Shown: one piece after another, positions 43,529 to 54,804 of the stretch
Layout of the letters: each line of letters begins with the position of its first letter
Numbering within the stretch: position 1 is the first letter of the stretch
NCBI RefSeq assembly: GCF_040183065.1
Contig: NW_027185566.1
Location: forward strand, 682,001-746,000
Direction of reading: 5' to 3'
From: Periplaneta americana
Taxonomy: Eukaryota; Arthropoda; Insecta; Blattodea; Blattidae
DNA length: 64,000 bases
Translations under genes and position numbers: made by a program
The notes under the pieces: model-generated
Seen by the model: only the letters and a program-made list of their open reading frames with translations
Database searches by the model: none
Told to the model about the DNA's origin: nothing

Positions 43529-45373
43529 ATGTGTGGAATTATTACTTATATCGGAAATAAAAATGCAAAAGAAGTTCTACTAACAGGTTTAAAAAAAATG
43601 GAATATAGGGGATATGACTCCTCTGGTCTGTTAATGATTAATCCTTCTAACAAAGAAGTTATTTTAGAAAAAGCCGTTGGTAAAATATCTGAGCTAGAAA
43701 AAAAAATAGAAGATATCCCTATTTCTGACAAATTTACTGTAGGGATCGCTCATACTCGCTGGGCTACTCATGGTGGTGTTACCGAATTTAACGCCCACCC
43801 CCATTTTGACCAAACTCGCTCTTTCTTTCTCGTCCATAATGGAATTATTGAAAACTATAAAGAAATAAAAACCTCTCTTTTACAAAAAGGATACAAATTT
43901 TCTTCTGATACGGACTCTGAAGTTTTATGCCAATTGATTGCTCATTGTTATGAGGGTAATCTCTTAGATGCCACAAAAAAAGCCCTATCCCTTACAGAAG
44001 GAGCCTATGGAATTGCCGTTATATATGTCCACAATCCCACAGAAATTGTATTGGCACGTAACGGTAGCCCTTTGGCTATTGGTATCGGAAAAAATGAAAT
44101 GTATGCCGCTTCCGACCCTAACGCTTTAGCCAGTTATACGCAGCAGATGGTTTTTTTAGATGATCAACAGGTAGCTCTGATAACACAGGAAGATTTTCAA
44201 ATTACCTCCTTAAAAACCAACCAAATTGTGGACAAAAAAATAGAAGAAATCTCCATAGATTTGACTCATATTGGTAAAGGTTCGTTCCCTCATTTTATGT
44301 TAAAAGAGATTTTTGAACAACCCAGTTCTCTAGCGAATGTTTATAAAACTAAAATAGATTTTGAAAAACAGAAGATTCAGATTTCTGGTGTGTTTTTATC
44401 TAAAAAAGAGCTCAAAAACTTACAAAAAATCAATTTTTTGGCGTGTGGAAGTTCTTGGCATGTAGCAATTATTGGAAAATACTATATGGAAAGGCTCGCA
44501 CGTATACCCGCAGAATATGAATATGCCTCGGAGTATCGCTATCGCCACCCTATTGTAAATCCCAGAAGTTTTTATGTAGCCATTAGCCAGTCTGGAGAAA
44601 CCGCCGATACCTTAGCCGCTATGAAACTAGTCAAAGAACAGGGTGCCGATATTTTTGGAATTACCAATGTCGTTGGTAGCTCCATTGCTCGTGAAACCAA
44701 AGGCGGTATGTTTATTCATGCAGGGCACGAAGACGGAGTGGCTGCCACTAAAACATTTACCTCCCAAATTATGGCAGTGTTGTTATTGTCTCTGTATATG
44801 GGTGTACACAATGGAAATCTGGAACCTAATTTGTATCACGCCATTTTGGAAGATATTCAGACCTTACCAGAAAAAATAGACCGAATTTTGGACCAGGCAG
44901 AAGCCATTAGGGTTATTGCAGAAAAATATGCCCATTATGAAGATGCTTTATTTTTAGGAAGAGATGTTCTTTTTCCTATTGCTTTAGAGGGAGCTTTAAA
45001 ACTTAAAGAAATCTCCTATATTCATGCAGAAGGCTACCCAGCTGCCGAACTCAAACACGGTCCTCTTGCCCTAGTAGATGAGAAAACCCCTAGCTTTATT
45101 ATAGCTACTCAAAATCCTCTTTACAAAAAAACTATCTCCAACATTCAGGAAATCCGTGCTAGAAATGGAAAAACTGTTATTATTGCAACAGAACACGATA
45201 GAGAAATTCGATCCTTTGCAGATGATGTTATTTATGTACCGCATATCCATGAGTATTTACAACCTCTTTTAGCTACTATTCCTTTACAATTATTAGCATA
45301 TTATATTGCCACAAAACGAGGAATCAACGTAGATAGACCTAGAAATTTGGCAAAAAGTGTTACCGTAGAGTAA
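43529..45373 (+). CDS. glmS: Glutamine-fructose-6-phosphate aminotransferase
   Basis: Makes glucosamine 6-phosphate for peptidoglycan and other amino sugars. It has 614 residues. The start is set by chemistry: M-C-G-I at 43529 places the catalytic cysteine second. An in-frame ATG at 43514 lies within the ribosome-binding site itself (ATGGAGG). The N-terminal glutaminase domain (1-225) shows R-G-Y-D-S-S-G and T-R-W-A-T-H-G. Two SIS domains follow, with S-Q-S-G-E-T-A-D-T and the C-terminal tail P-R-N-L-A-K-S-V-T-V-E complete. No glmS ribozyme is visible in the short leader. Confidence 0.97.
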   Translation: MCGIITYIGNKNAKEVLLTGLKKMEYRGYDSSGLLMINPSNKEVILEKAVGKISELEKKIEDIPISDKFTVGIAHTRWATHGGVTEFNAHPHFDQTRSFFLVHNGIIENYKEIKTSLLQKGYKFSSDTDSEVLCQLIAHCYEGNLLDATKKALSLTEGAYGIAVIYVHNPTEIVLARNGSPLAIGIGKNEMYAASDPNALASYTQQMVFLDDQQVALITQEDFQITSLKTNQIVDKKIEEISIDLTHIGKGSFPHFMLKEIFEQPSSLANVYKTKIDFEKQKIQISGVFLSKKELKNLQKINFLACGSSWHVAIIGKYYMERLARIPAEYEYASEYRYRHPIVNPRSFYVAISQSGETADTLAAMKLVKEQGADIFGITNVVGSSIARETKGGMFIHAGHEDGVAATKTFTSQIMAVLLLSLYMGVHNGNLEPNLYHAILEDIQTLPEKIDRILDQAEAIRVIAEKYAHYEDALFLGRDVLFPIALEGALKLKEISYIHAEGYPAAELKHGPLALVDEKTPSFIIATQNPLYKKTISNIQEIRARNGKTVIIATEHDREIRSFADDVIYVPHIHEYLQPLLATIPLQLLAYYIATKRGINVDRPRNLAKSVTVE

Positions 45374-45377
45374 ACTT

Positions 45378-46778
45378 ATGAAAGGTAAAGAAAGAATGTT
45401 ATGGGTATTTATCACTGGATGTCTAGCTGGTACCTTATATTTTTTTCACCTTTCTCCTTTCAAAGATACGGCTGATAATTTAACCACAGACAGCATTCAC
45501 TATCCTCTGCTAGACATAGCCAATAGCTATTTACAAGAATATTATATTTCGCCCGAAAAGCTGGATAGAAAACAATTATTGTATGGAGCCGCTGAAGGCT
45601 TGTATAAAGCCACTGGAGATGAGTATACAGCAATATTTCCACCCCATGTTTTTAAAGAATTTACCGCTGATATTTCTGGAAAAATTGCTGGTATTGGAGT
45701 GTACTTACAAAAGCAAGAACAAGATATTTTTATTCTTTCTTTAGTTCCTAAATCCCCTGCTATTGAAGCAGGGCTTAAAATAGGTGATAAACTTATTAAT
45801 ATCAATGAAATTCCCATTAGTAATTTTTCTATAGAGGAAATTTCTAGTCGTATACAAGGAGAAGAAAACAGTTGGGTAACCCTAGATATTTTTAGACCAT
45901 CCACACAACAATACAAAAATATCAAAGTTTTAAGATCTGTTATCTCACTACCTTCTGTGTTTTCCCAGATAATTAAGGAAACAATACACTATATAAAAAT
46001 CACCGATTTTAGCGATAATACTGCTGATGAAGTAAAAAAAGTACTAAAACTTCACTCTCAAGCCCAAGCTCTCATTTTAGACCTAAGAAATAATCCAGGT
46101 GGACAGATCGATTCTAGTAATACTATTGCAGGTTTTTTATTACCTGAAAAAACTCCCATTGTTTCTATCAAAAGTCCTCATCCCGAAGAGAATCTCACTT
46201 ATTACACAAAACCAAAATCACTTCTTGTAAACTTAAAAAGACCCATCGTCGTTCTTATTAATGAGCAAAGTGCATCAGCTGCAGAAATACTTGCAGCCGC
46301 TTTAAAAGATAATAACAGAGCTATTTTAGTAGGGAAAAAGACTTATGGAAAGGGCTCTATTCAAAGTATTTTTTCCGCTGAATACGATCATGAAACTTTT
46401 GGTATTAAAATTACTACTGCTCATTATCTTACTCCTTCTGGCAAAGATATTAACCATATTGGAATTCAACCCAATATCAGCGTAGATCTACCTACAATTA
46501 CTCCATTGGAACAAACAAAACTAGATAGTATTTTAGAAAATCGCTTGTTGGAAAAAAACTTAGGTAACCATTTGGAATACCCTCTTACCTTAGAACGGTT
46601 CGCTAAAATTCAGACCGATCTCCTAGAAAATAATCTAACTATCCCTGCAAACTTACTTCGCAGAATTATTCAAGAACAAAAAAATATAGTTCAGGGTCAA
46701 CTCTACACTGTAGAGTGGAATTTTGATTCTCAACTGGCAAAAGCTATAGAAACTGTACAAAAAAATCTCAAAGGATAA
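45378..46778 (+). CDS. Carboxy-terminal processing protease (S41, CtpA)
   Basis: Envelope serine protease. It has 466 residues: an uncleaved or cleaved N-terminal hydrophobic helix (about 7-24), a PDZ domain (about 100-190, with G-I-G-V-Y-L at its start), and the S41 catalytic domain. The dyad is Ser300 in E-Q-S-A-S-A-A-E and Lys325 in T-Y-G-K-G, with Asp311 at the third conserved place. It starts four bases after glmS and is followed by the CBS gene after two bases, so the three form one transcript. Substrates may include cell-wall enzymes or lipoproteins. Confidence 0.9.
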   Translation: MKGKERMLWVFITGCLAGTLYFFHLSPFKDTADNLTTDSIHYPLLDIANSYLQEYYISPEKLDRKQLLYGAAEGLYKATGDEYTAIFPPHVFKEFTADISGKIAGIGVYLQKQEQDIFILSLVPKSPAIEAGLKIGDKLININEIPISNFSIEEISSRIQGEENSWVTLDIFRPSTQQYKNIKVLRSVISLPSVFSQIIKETIHYIKITDFSDNTADEVKKVLKLHSQAQALILDLRNNPGGQIDSSNTIAGFLLPEKTPIVSIKSPHPEENLTYYTKPKSLLVNLKRPIVVLINEQSASAAEILAAALKDNNRAILVGKKTYGKGSIQSIFSAEYDHETFGIKITTAHYLTPSGKDINHIGIQPNISVDLPTITPLEQTKLDSILENRLLEKNLGNHLEYPLTLERFAKIQTDLLENNLTIPANLLRRIIQEQKNIVQGQLYTVEWNFDSQLAKAIETVQKNLKG

Positions 46779-46780
46779 TT

Positions 46781-47194
46781 ATGAACCCAAATGTTATTAG
46801 TCAATTTATTGAACCCTACAATTTTATTACCATCAGCCCTAATACTTCTTTACAAGACATTCTAGTAATATTAAAAAATAAGGTAAATACTTTCACCCCC
46901 ATTATTGTTAAAGAAAATAATCAATTATTAGGTTATCTCCCGTTATATATTTTACCTTCTATGATACTCCAAGCTCAAGCCTCACAAAAAAGTTTTTCCC
47001 ACATACTGGTGGAAACTTTTTTTATTGCTCCTCCTCCTATTGTTTCGGAACAGGCAGAAATAGACCAAGTACTGAAAACAATGCAAACTCATCATTGTTC
47101 TTTACTTTTAGTACAAAACCCACAAAATATTCTCGTTTCCACTATTTCCATCGATCAAATTTTGACAGTACTCGAGATTAAAAAAGCCCTCTAG
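46781..47194 (+). CDS. Small CBS-pair protein
   Basis: It has 137 residues built as two CBS-like units (about 10-65 and 72-135). Each shows the strand-helix-strand pattern ending in a conserved acidic or polar site (L-L-G-Y-L-P-L-Y and V-S-T-I-S-I-D-Q-I). CBS pairs bind adenosine nucleotides and sense energy status. There is no attached effector domain, and the partner is unknown. It lies two bases after the protease gene. Confidence 0.7.
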   Translation: MNPNVISQFIEPYNFITISPNTSLQDILVILKNKVNTFTPIIVKENNQLLGYLPLYILPSMILQAQASQKSFSHILVETFFIAPPPIVSEQAEIDQVLKTMQTHHCSLLLVQNPQNILVSTISIDQILTVLEIKKAL

Positions 47195-47248
47195 ACTTTT
47201 TACTGAAAATTGTTTATATTTATTGGGCAAATAAAAAAAACTATTTGA

Positions 47249-48904
<1,656 letters not shown>

Positions 48905-48927
48905 TCGTACAACATAAAAATTTTACA

Positions 48928-49530
48928 ATGTACGAAAGAAATTCTGCTTCTTACCAAAACACAAAAAGAGAGATCCTCTCCTTTCCAGAAGGAGAGCTCT
49001 CTTTGAGTTTGAGTTTGAGTTATTGCAAAAAAAATCCTAAATATTCCGAACAGCCATTTTTATTACTTCAAGATGTCTCTATAAAAGAGCTTCATACCGT
49101 ATTATTTCGTTTTTTGCAAGTAAGACCACGTTCTGTATGGGAATGCGAAAAAAAATTACAAAAATTAGGCTTTTTACCCCTAGAAATTAAAAAAAGTATT
49201 GATTATTTCCTCTCCCAAAAATGGCTGGATGACAAGGTATTTGCACTATTTCTTTTAGAAGGAACGCAGTCTGATAGACCTGTCGGTGCTTATACTATTC
49301 AACAAAAATTAAAAGAAAAACATGTGGACTCGGAAATCATTCATCAAATTCTTTCAGAGTATCAAAAAGAAAATTCTTTTGAAGAAGACGGTTGGAAGCT
49401 TTTACAAAATCAACTTTATCGTTTTGAAAAATATGAAGATCCTCATAAAAAACGCGAAAAAATTCAAGCCTACCTCTATCGACGAGGTTTTTCAGGAGAA
49501 GATATAAAAAAAATTTTGAAAAAACTTTAA
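48928..49530 (+). CDS. recX: RecA-regulating protein RecX
   Basis: Binds and modulates the RecA filament. It has 200 residues with the usual three-helix repeats. L-x3-L-F-R-F-L-Q-V-R-P-R-S near residues 56-68, D-D-K-V-F-A near 109-114 with S-D-R-P-V-G, and the final L-Y-R-R-G-F-S-G-E-D-I near 186-196 fit the family. The N-terminal part includes a Leu-Ser run (about residues 24-31) coded by a TTTGAG triplet repeat. recA is not adjacent. It follows groL after 23 bases. Confidence 0.83.
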   Translation: MYERNSASYQNTKREILSFPEGELSLSLSLSYCKKNPKYSEQPFLLLQDVSIKELHTVLFRFLQVRPRSVWECEKKLQKLGFLPLEIKKSIDYFLSQKWLDDKVFALFLLEGTQSDRPVGAYTIQQKLKEKHVDSEIIHQILSEYQKENSFEEDGWKLLQNQLYRFEKYEDPHKKREKIQAYLYRRGFSGEDIKKILKKL

Positions 49531-49597
49531 TTTTTTCACTCCTATGCCGAGAATAATATCAGTGAATGTGGTTCCCCTCCCAATACCACATTTCGCC

Positions 49598-49631
49598 AAG
49601 GGATAAGATTAGTCTTGTCCCTTATTTTTTT
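49598..49631 (+). terminator. Rho-independent terminator after recX
   Basis: An 11-base stem with one G-T pair (49598-49608 with 49613-49623), a four-base loop and a run of seven T. It is the best terminator in the window and touches the tail of the convergent phoU gene. Confidence 0.88.
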
Positions 49632-50316
49632 AATCTTTATCCGTTTGCCACTCTTTATGACGGATATTCACCCCAGAAAAAACATAAATAAGATCTTGTG
49701 CTAAGTTGGTACAGTGATCCCCTGCTCTTTCCAGATTTTTGGAAATGGTGACTTGATTGATAAAAAAGTTTACATGTTGAGGTTCGCTCATACAATGCTG
49801 TAAAACTTGTCTAAAAAGAGTACTGTTGTTTTCATCTATTTTTGCATCCAAAGTTAAAACTTGTCTGGCAATGTCCATATCTTCTTTATCCAAAGACTCT
49901 TTAATCATTTGGAGCATTTCTTGAAAAATATTGTGATTTTCTACAAGTAAAGGATTTCTTGTAACGGATGGATCCACTCCATAAAATCCATTTTGAACAG
50001 TAACATGAGCACGAGACGCAATATTATAGGCAATATCTCCTAACCTTTCTAGGTCCGTATTCATCTTGATACTCATCACAACTTTTCTTAAATCAAAAGC
50101 AACAGGATGTTCCAAAGCAAAAATACGAATAGCCTGTTCGTCAATCATATTCTCGTATTCGTTGATCGTGTCTTCCAAACTATTCACGGATTTATAAACA
50201 CTCTCTTGATGTTCAAAATAATAGTTCATAGCACTATTCATAATCTCCTCTGTCAACCCTAACATAAAAAGCAGTTTCTTATCTAGCTCTCTTAACAAAG
50301 TATCCAAACGTAACAT
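49630..50316 (-). CDS. phoU: Phosphate transport regulator PhoU
   Basis: Links the Pst transporter to phosphate signalling and restrains it. It has 228 residues from the ATG at 50316, which follows AGGGGGGG; an in-frame TTG at 50334 lies upstream. The two helical repeats contain the metal-binding type motifs D-x4-E-R-L-G-D near residues 85-91 and N-L-E-R-A-G-D-H near 190-197. It overlaps the end of pstB upstream of the chosen start only in the longer frame. No phoR/phoB genes are in view. Confidence 0.93.
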   Translation of the reverse strand: MLRLDTLLRELDKKLLFMLGLTEEIMNSAMNYYFEHQESVYKSVNSLEDTINEYENMIDEQAIRIFALEHPVAFDLRKVVMSIKMNTDLERLGDIAYNIASRAHVTVQNGFYGVDPSVTRNPLLVENHNIFQEMLQMIKESLDKEDMDIARQVLTLDAKIDENNSTLFRQVLQHCMSEPQHVNFFINQVTISKNLERAGDHCTNLAQDLIYVFSGVNIRHKEWQTDKD

Positions 50317-50326
50317 AAATCCCCCC

Positions 50327-51100
50327 CTACCCAAATCTTCCTGTGATATAATCTTGTGTTAATATATCTCTAGGTGTTGTAAAGATAATATCGGTAGAAC
50401 CATATTCTACAATTTTTCCCATATAAAAAAAGGCAGTATAATCGGATATTCGAGTCGCCTGTTGCATATTGTGGGTAACAATAACAATGGTATATTTTTC
50501 TTTCAAAGAAAGCACAAGTTCTTCTATTTTCTTTGTAGAAATGGGATCTAAAGCGGAAGTGGGTTCGTCCATAAGAAGTATTTTAGGTTCTACAGCCAAT
50601 GTTCTTGCAATGGAAAGTCTTTGTTGTTGTCCACCTGAAAGAGAAGTTGCACTAATTTTCAACTTATCTTTCACTTCTCCCCATAAAGCCGCTGCCGTTA
50701 AACTTTTTTCTACAAGCTCATCTAGTGTAGATTTGTCTTTAATACCCCATATTCTAGGACCATAGGCAACATTATCATAAATAGAAAAAGGAAAAGAACT
50801 AGGAGTTTGAAAGACCATTCCCACTTGTCTCCGTAAACTAATAACATTCATACTCTTAGAGTAAACTTCCTCATCATAGACTTTTAAAGAACCTGTAATA
50901 CTAACATTAGGATATAGGTCGTTCATTCTATTGACACAACGCAAAAAGGTAGATTTCCCTGATCCTGAAGGTCCAATGAGGGCACTCACAGAATTTTCAG
51001 GAATACCAATAGAGACATTTTTGAGAACATGTGTTTTTTCTTTGTCATTTTGATAATACATATTTAAATCTGAAGAACTAATGACAATATTTTTTTTCAT
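50327..51100 (-). CDS. pstB: Phosphate ABC transporter ATP-binding protein
   Basis: ATPase of the high-affinity phosphate importer. It has 257 residues. Walker A is G-P-S-G-S-G-K-S near residues 42-49, the Q-loop follows in V-G-M-V-F-Q-T, the signature is L-S-G-G-Q-Q-Q-R near 153-160, Walker B is L-L-M-D-E-P-T-S-A, and the switch His is in V-T-H-N-M. It lies three bases after pstA. Confidence 0.97.
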   Translation of the reverse strand: MKKNIVISSSDLNMYYQNDKEKTHVLKNVSIGIPENSVSALIGPSGSGKSTFLRCVNRMNDLYPNVSITGSLKVYDEEVYSKSMNVISLRRQVGMVFQTPSSFPFSIYDNVAYGPRIWGIKDKSTLDELVEKSLTAAALWGEVKDKLKISATSLSGGQQQRLSIARTLAVEPKILLMDEPTSALDPISTKKIEELVLSLKEKYTIVIVTHNMQQATRISDYTAFFYMGKIVEYGSTDIIFTTPRDILTQDYITGRFG

Positions 51101-51103
51101 TTA

Positions 51104-51994
51104 TTAACTCCTGTCTTTTCTCATACGAGATCTCATAATCAATGTGACCATACTCAGTAAAACTACCAACAATACTAAAACTAAAGAACTTCCATAAGCC
51201 GCTTGTGTTGCTTGTGCTTCCATAGAGTTTTGCGTTGCCAATGCAAAAATATGATAGGGTAAAGCCATAAAAGAACTAGATAAAGAATAGGTAGGATGAG
51301 CAATATAATAAGCCACTCCTGTAAATAAAATAGGTGCAGTCTCTCCTATAGATCTAGTTAACGAAAGCATAATACCCGTAAGTATACCAGGAAACGCCGT
51401 AGGTAAAATAATTTTGTAAAGTGTTTGCCAGTGGCTCGCTCCTAAACCCAAAGAAGCTTGACGAGAAACAAAAGGTACGGACCGTATAGCCTCCACAGTA
51501 GCAGTAATAACAACGGGTAGTGCCAAATTGCCCAAAGTAAGACCCGCCGTTAAAATAGACTTATGCATAGAAAGTGTTTCAATAAATAAGGCCACCCCAA
51601 ATAAACCATATATCACAGAAGGAACTCCTGCTAAGTTTTTTACCGCAAGCCAAATCCAACTTCTTAAACGACCTTTTTTAGCATACTCGGCTAAATATAT
51701 ACCCGCCATAATACCCAAAACAATACTCACCATACCAGAAACTGCTGTAATCATGAGCGTTCCCACAATAGCGGGGAAAATCCCTCCTTCAGTCATGTTA
51801 TTTTTAGGAGAAGATGTCATAAACTCCCAAGAAAGACTCTTCCCTCCCTTATAGAGGATCACCCCCAAAAAAAATAGAACCGCTAAAGCAAAGCACAGAA
51901 AAAAACAAAAAAGAATACCGATATATAGTCTTTCTTTCCAAGTTTTAAAACGAGTAAATCGAGCATCTTGTTGCCAGAATTGTTTAGATTTCAT
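51104..51994 (-). CDS. pstA: Phosphate ABC transporter permease PstA
   Basis: Membrane channel subunit. It has 296 residues with six helices. The coupling-helix EAA-type loop is recognisable as A-S-L-G-L-G-A-S-H-W-Q-T-L near residues 182-194. The ATG overlaps the pstC stop (ATGA), and AAAGGGG precedes it. Together with PstC it forms the translocation path. Confidence 0.95.
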   Translation of the reverse strand: MKSKQFWQQDARFTRFKTWKERLYIGILFCFFLCFALAVLFFLGVILYKGGKSLSWEFMTSSPKNNMTEGGIFPAIVGTLMITAVSGMVSIVLGIMAGIYLAEYAKKGRLRSWIWLAVKNLAGVPSVIYGLFGVALFIETLSMHKSILTAGLTLGNLALPVVITATVEAIRSVPFVSRQASLGLGASHWQTLYKIILPTAFPGILTGIMLSLTRSIGETAPILFTGVAYYIAHPTYSLSSSFMALPYHIFALATQNSMEAQATQAAYGSSLVLVLLVVLLSMVTLIMRSRMRKDRS

Positions 51995-52902
51995 AATGCC
52001 CCTTTCTTACCAGTCACCTTATCCACCAAAAAATTGATCAGAAAAGTAAAAATAAAAAGAACCAAACCCAAAGTAAACAAAGCACTATAATGCAAAGAAA
52101 ATTGAGAAACTTCTCCCATCTCAATAGCAATATTAGCCGTCAATGTTCTCACTGGATCCCCAAAAGATTTTGGAACTTCTAGACTATTGCCTCCAATCAT
52201 CAAAACAATCATAGTTTCTCCCACAGCTCTACCCATACCCAACATTAATGCAGTAAAGAGTCCTGATTTAACACTGGGTAAAATCACCTTATAAATAGTT
52301 TCCCATTTACTTGCTCCCAAACCCATAGAGGCAATTTTCATGGTTCTAGGAACCCTCTCTAAGGCATCCAAAGCCACACTCATAACGGTGGGGAGAGCCA
52401 TCATCCCTACCAAAAAAGATGCCATATAACCGTTAAACATATTCTCCCAACCAAATAGTTCCTTAAAACAAGGAGCAATAACCGTTACCCCAATCAAACC
52501 AATAACCACAGACGGAATAGCAGAGAAAATTTCAACAAAATAACGCACTATATTTCTAACTCTTCCTGAAAAATATTCCGAAAGAAAAATAGCTCCCACA
52601 ATACCAATAAAACCAGAAAAAAGAGTCGCCCCAAAAGTAACAAAAATAGTACTCACCAACATAGCTAAAATTCCATACTCTGGTTTAACAAAACTAGTAG
52701 GAAACCAACGAGAACTAAAAATAAAGTCTTTGGCACTGACATGAAATAAAAAATTAAAAGAATTTTTCAACAAATAAGCAAAAATCAAAAGTAGAATTAC
52801 CAAGACAATAACACCACTAATCCTAAAAAACCAATGAACTAAGTTATCCTGAAATTCATAAGATTCTGCATCTCGCTGTTTAAATTTTCTGATTTTTTTC
52901 AT
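51991..52902 (-). CDS. pstC: Phosphate ABC transporter permease PstC
   Basis: Second channel subunit. It has 303 residues from the ATG at 52902; a TTG at 52911 is an alternative with a slightly better-placed AGG. A longer basic N-terminal tail precedes six helices. The coupling loop is A-S-M-G-L-G-A-S-K-W-E-T. The start lies within the end of pstS (overlap of 23 bases), so translation of pstS and pstC is coupled. Confidence 0.95.
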   Translation of the reverse strand: MKKIRKFKQRDAESYEFQDNLVHWFFRISGVIVLVILLLIFAYLLKNSFNFLFHVSAKDFIFSSRWFPTSFVKPEYGILAMLVSTIFVTFGATLFSGFIGIVGAIFLSEYFSGRVRNIVRYFVEIFSAIPSVVIGLIGVTVIAPCFKELFGWENMFNGYMASFLVGMMALPTVMSVALDALERVPRTMKIASMGLGASKWETIYKVILPSVKSGLFTALMLGMGRAVGETMIVLMIGGNSLEVPKSFGDPVRTLTANIAIEMGEVSQFSLHYSALFTLGLVLFIFTFLINFLVDKVTGKKGAL

Positions 52903-53740
52903 TCTCAACAATACCTATCTTCTTTTTCATTTCCATTTCAGCAGAGGCTGTTAACGGTAAAAACCCCATCTTTAAAACAATTTGTTTGCCTTTTGGACCC
53001 AAAATATATGAAAACCATTTTTTTATCTTTGTTAGCTTTAAGCTACGCATATTGTAAACCTCATAAACACCCCGTGCCAAAAGATAATTATGAATATCCC
53101 CCTTTAGAGATGGTTTTACTCCGTTGACCGCCACTAAATTTAAAAGATCTTCCTTATTAAAATAGTATCCATAAGCCACATAAGCTATTCCTGCTGGATC
53201 TACTTCTAAAGATCTAATCATCTGTGCATTTCCAGTCATCTCTTTGACCGCCACAGAAAAATCCGCTTTATTTAAAATCATCTTTTGGAAATACTGATAA
53301 GTTCCTGAACTACTTTGCCTTCCATAAAGAGAAATTTTTGAATCTTTCCAACCTAGTTCTTTCCAGTTAGTAATTTTTCCAGTATATATTTTTTTCAAAG
53401 ATTCTTTACTCAAATTACGAATAGGATTATCTTTATGAACTACAACAGAAATTAAATCTTCTGCAATAGGTATTTGTACCAACTCTGGTTTTTGTTCTTT
53501 TAAAGAAAGCTCTCTAGAACTATTGGCAATATCCACAACGCCACCTAGAACTGAGTTGATTCCAACTCCAGAACCACCTCCTGTAACGTTAACGGGGATA
53601 CCTGTTGTTGCATAAAATGCCTCCGCTTGGGACTGCACGAGCTCTAAAATGGTATCGGAACCTGCAATATTAAGAACATCTGTCTCGGACTGAGAACAAG
53701 AAACAAGAAAAATTAAAACCCCTAATAGGATTTTATCCAT
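52880..53740 (-). CDS. pstS: Phosphate-binding lipoprotein PstS
   Basis: Captures phosphate outside the inner membrane. It has 286 residues with a short signal and lipobox V-S-C (C15), so it is lipid-anchored. Phosphate-contact segments are visible: A-G-S-D-T-I near residues 26-31, G-S-G-V-G-I-N near 56-62, S-S-R-E near 74-77 and G-R-Q-S-S-S-G-T-Y near 139-147. AAGGAGG lies ahead of the ATG. It is the first gene of pstSCAB-phoU; a classical Pho box was not recognised upstream. Confidence 0.94.
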   Translation of the reverse strand: MDKILLGVLIFLVSCSQSETDVLNIAGSDTILELVQSQAEAFYATTGIPVNVTGGGSGVGINSVLGGVVDIANSSRELSLKEQKPELVQIPIAEDLISVVVHKDNPIRNLSKESLKKIYTGKITNWKELGWKDSKISLYGRQSSSGTYQYFQKMILNKADFSVAVKEMTGNAQMIRSLEVDPAGIAYVAYGYYFNKEDLLNLVAVNGVKPSLKGDIHNYLLARGVYEVYNMRSLKLTKIKKWFSYILGPKGKQIVLKMGFLPLTASAEMEMKKKIGIVENEKNQKI

Positions 53741-53851
53741 TTCGCCTCCTTAAAACCAGCTCAATAAAAATACCAAGTTAATATAGCTATAAAATTCTCA
53801 AAGATAAAAATTATTTTGTATAAAGCACTTACAGCCTTAAATTTATTATGC

Positions 53852-53865
53852 TTGATTTAAATCAA
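53852..53865. promoter_or_regulatory. Perfect FNR/CRP-type palindrome
   Basis: TTGAT-TTAA-ATCAA is a perfect match to the consensus FNR box. It lies 10 bases before the ATG of the TPR gene and overlaps its ribosome-binding site. A regulator there would repress rather than activate. No Crp/Fnr-family gene is in the window. Confidence 0.4.
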
Positions 53866-53875
53866 AAGGAGTGGT

Positions 53876-54787
53876 ATGTATAAATATATAGAACCTCTTA
53901 TTACAGAAAAAGATTTTACTCAAGCTACGGATATGTTGCTACTTAATTACGCCAAAGTTTCCGCAAAAGAAAGAATAGAGTATGATTCTGCTATTCTTGC
54001 TCTGAGTTATTTTAAATCTTATCAAAAACAGTTCCCAAAACAAGCCAGAGATATCTATTATATTTGGAAAGACTTTGATCAGTTCCTTATAGAAAAGAAT
54101 ATTTTTCATACTACGCCTATTATCCCAGTATTGGCACGCTCTCTTATGCGAGACATCTTTTCTCAATATTCTTTGGCTGCACTCAATCCAAAAAGCCCCT
54201 CGAGTATACACGACACCATTATGTATGCCACTAGTATGATATGGCTAGGTGAACTTAAAAATGCAGCTTCTCTGTTGCTTAATCTACTCCAAAATGCCCC
54301 TTTAGAAGCGGAGGTTTGGGCTCTGTGTGGAAGAATTTACGATATGATAGGAAATAGACCTAAGTCGGAATTATTTTACAGAGAGGCTTTCTTTATTAAT
54401 CCAAGTGTATTAAATTTAATAGATATAAGATACCATTTAGTTGATGAGATGATAGATTTCTTTTTGAAGCATTTAAAAAAGATTTCATCATTAAATCATA
54501 AAGAGGATCTGTTAGAATGGATTGGGATTAGCGGCGTTATAGGCAACTTTTTTAATGTCAGACAAACTCTCTCGCACGAAGATGAAGTGCTTTTGAATCG
54601 TCGCATTGAAGTGTACGAAGGCTATTACTTTAAAGGAAACACAAAGAAGTACGAAAACTTTGTCAAACTCCTCAGGCTCTATCTGTTCAAACATGACTAT
54701 TATAATGCTAAAAATGATCAGATGAAAGTGCAAGAAATGCTCAAAAAATTGGAACTTTTGTCGCCGCTCATATACAACAAACTATAA
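53876..54787 (+). CDS. TPR-like helical protein upstream of greA
   Basis: It has 303 residues, mostly helical, no signal peptide. A clear TPR-type pair occupies about residues 118-185 (A-E-V-W-A-L-C-G-R-I-Y and S-E-L-F-Y-R-E-A-F-F-I-N-P). The rest shows looser helical pairs. AAGGAG precedes the start. It lies 17 bases before greA, whose N-terminal part also has helical repeats, so the two may act together. Specific function unknown. Confidence 0.65.
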   Translation: MYKYIEPLITEKDFTQATDMLLLNYAKVSAKERIEYDSAILALSYFKSYQKQFPKQARDIYYIWKDFDQFLIEKNIFHTTPIIPVLARSLMRDIFSQYSLAALNPKSPSSIHDTIMYATSMIWLGELKNAASLLLNLLQNAPLEAEVWALCGRIYDMIGNRPKSELFYREAFFINPSVLNLIDIRYHLVDEMIDFFLKHLKKISSLNHKEDLLEWIGISGVIGNFFNVRQTLSHEDEVLLNRRIEVYEGYYFKGNTKKYENFVKLLRLYLFKHDYYNAKNDQMKVQEMLKKLELLSPLIYNKL

Positions 54788-54804
54788 AAACCTGGAGGCA
54801 AATT

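Noticed and set aside
48993-49022. TTTGAG repeats in recX as a variable tandem repeat
   Set aside because: Only about three units, in frame (6 bases each) and coding a harmless Leu-Ser run; no evidence of variation.
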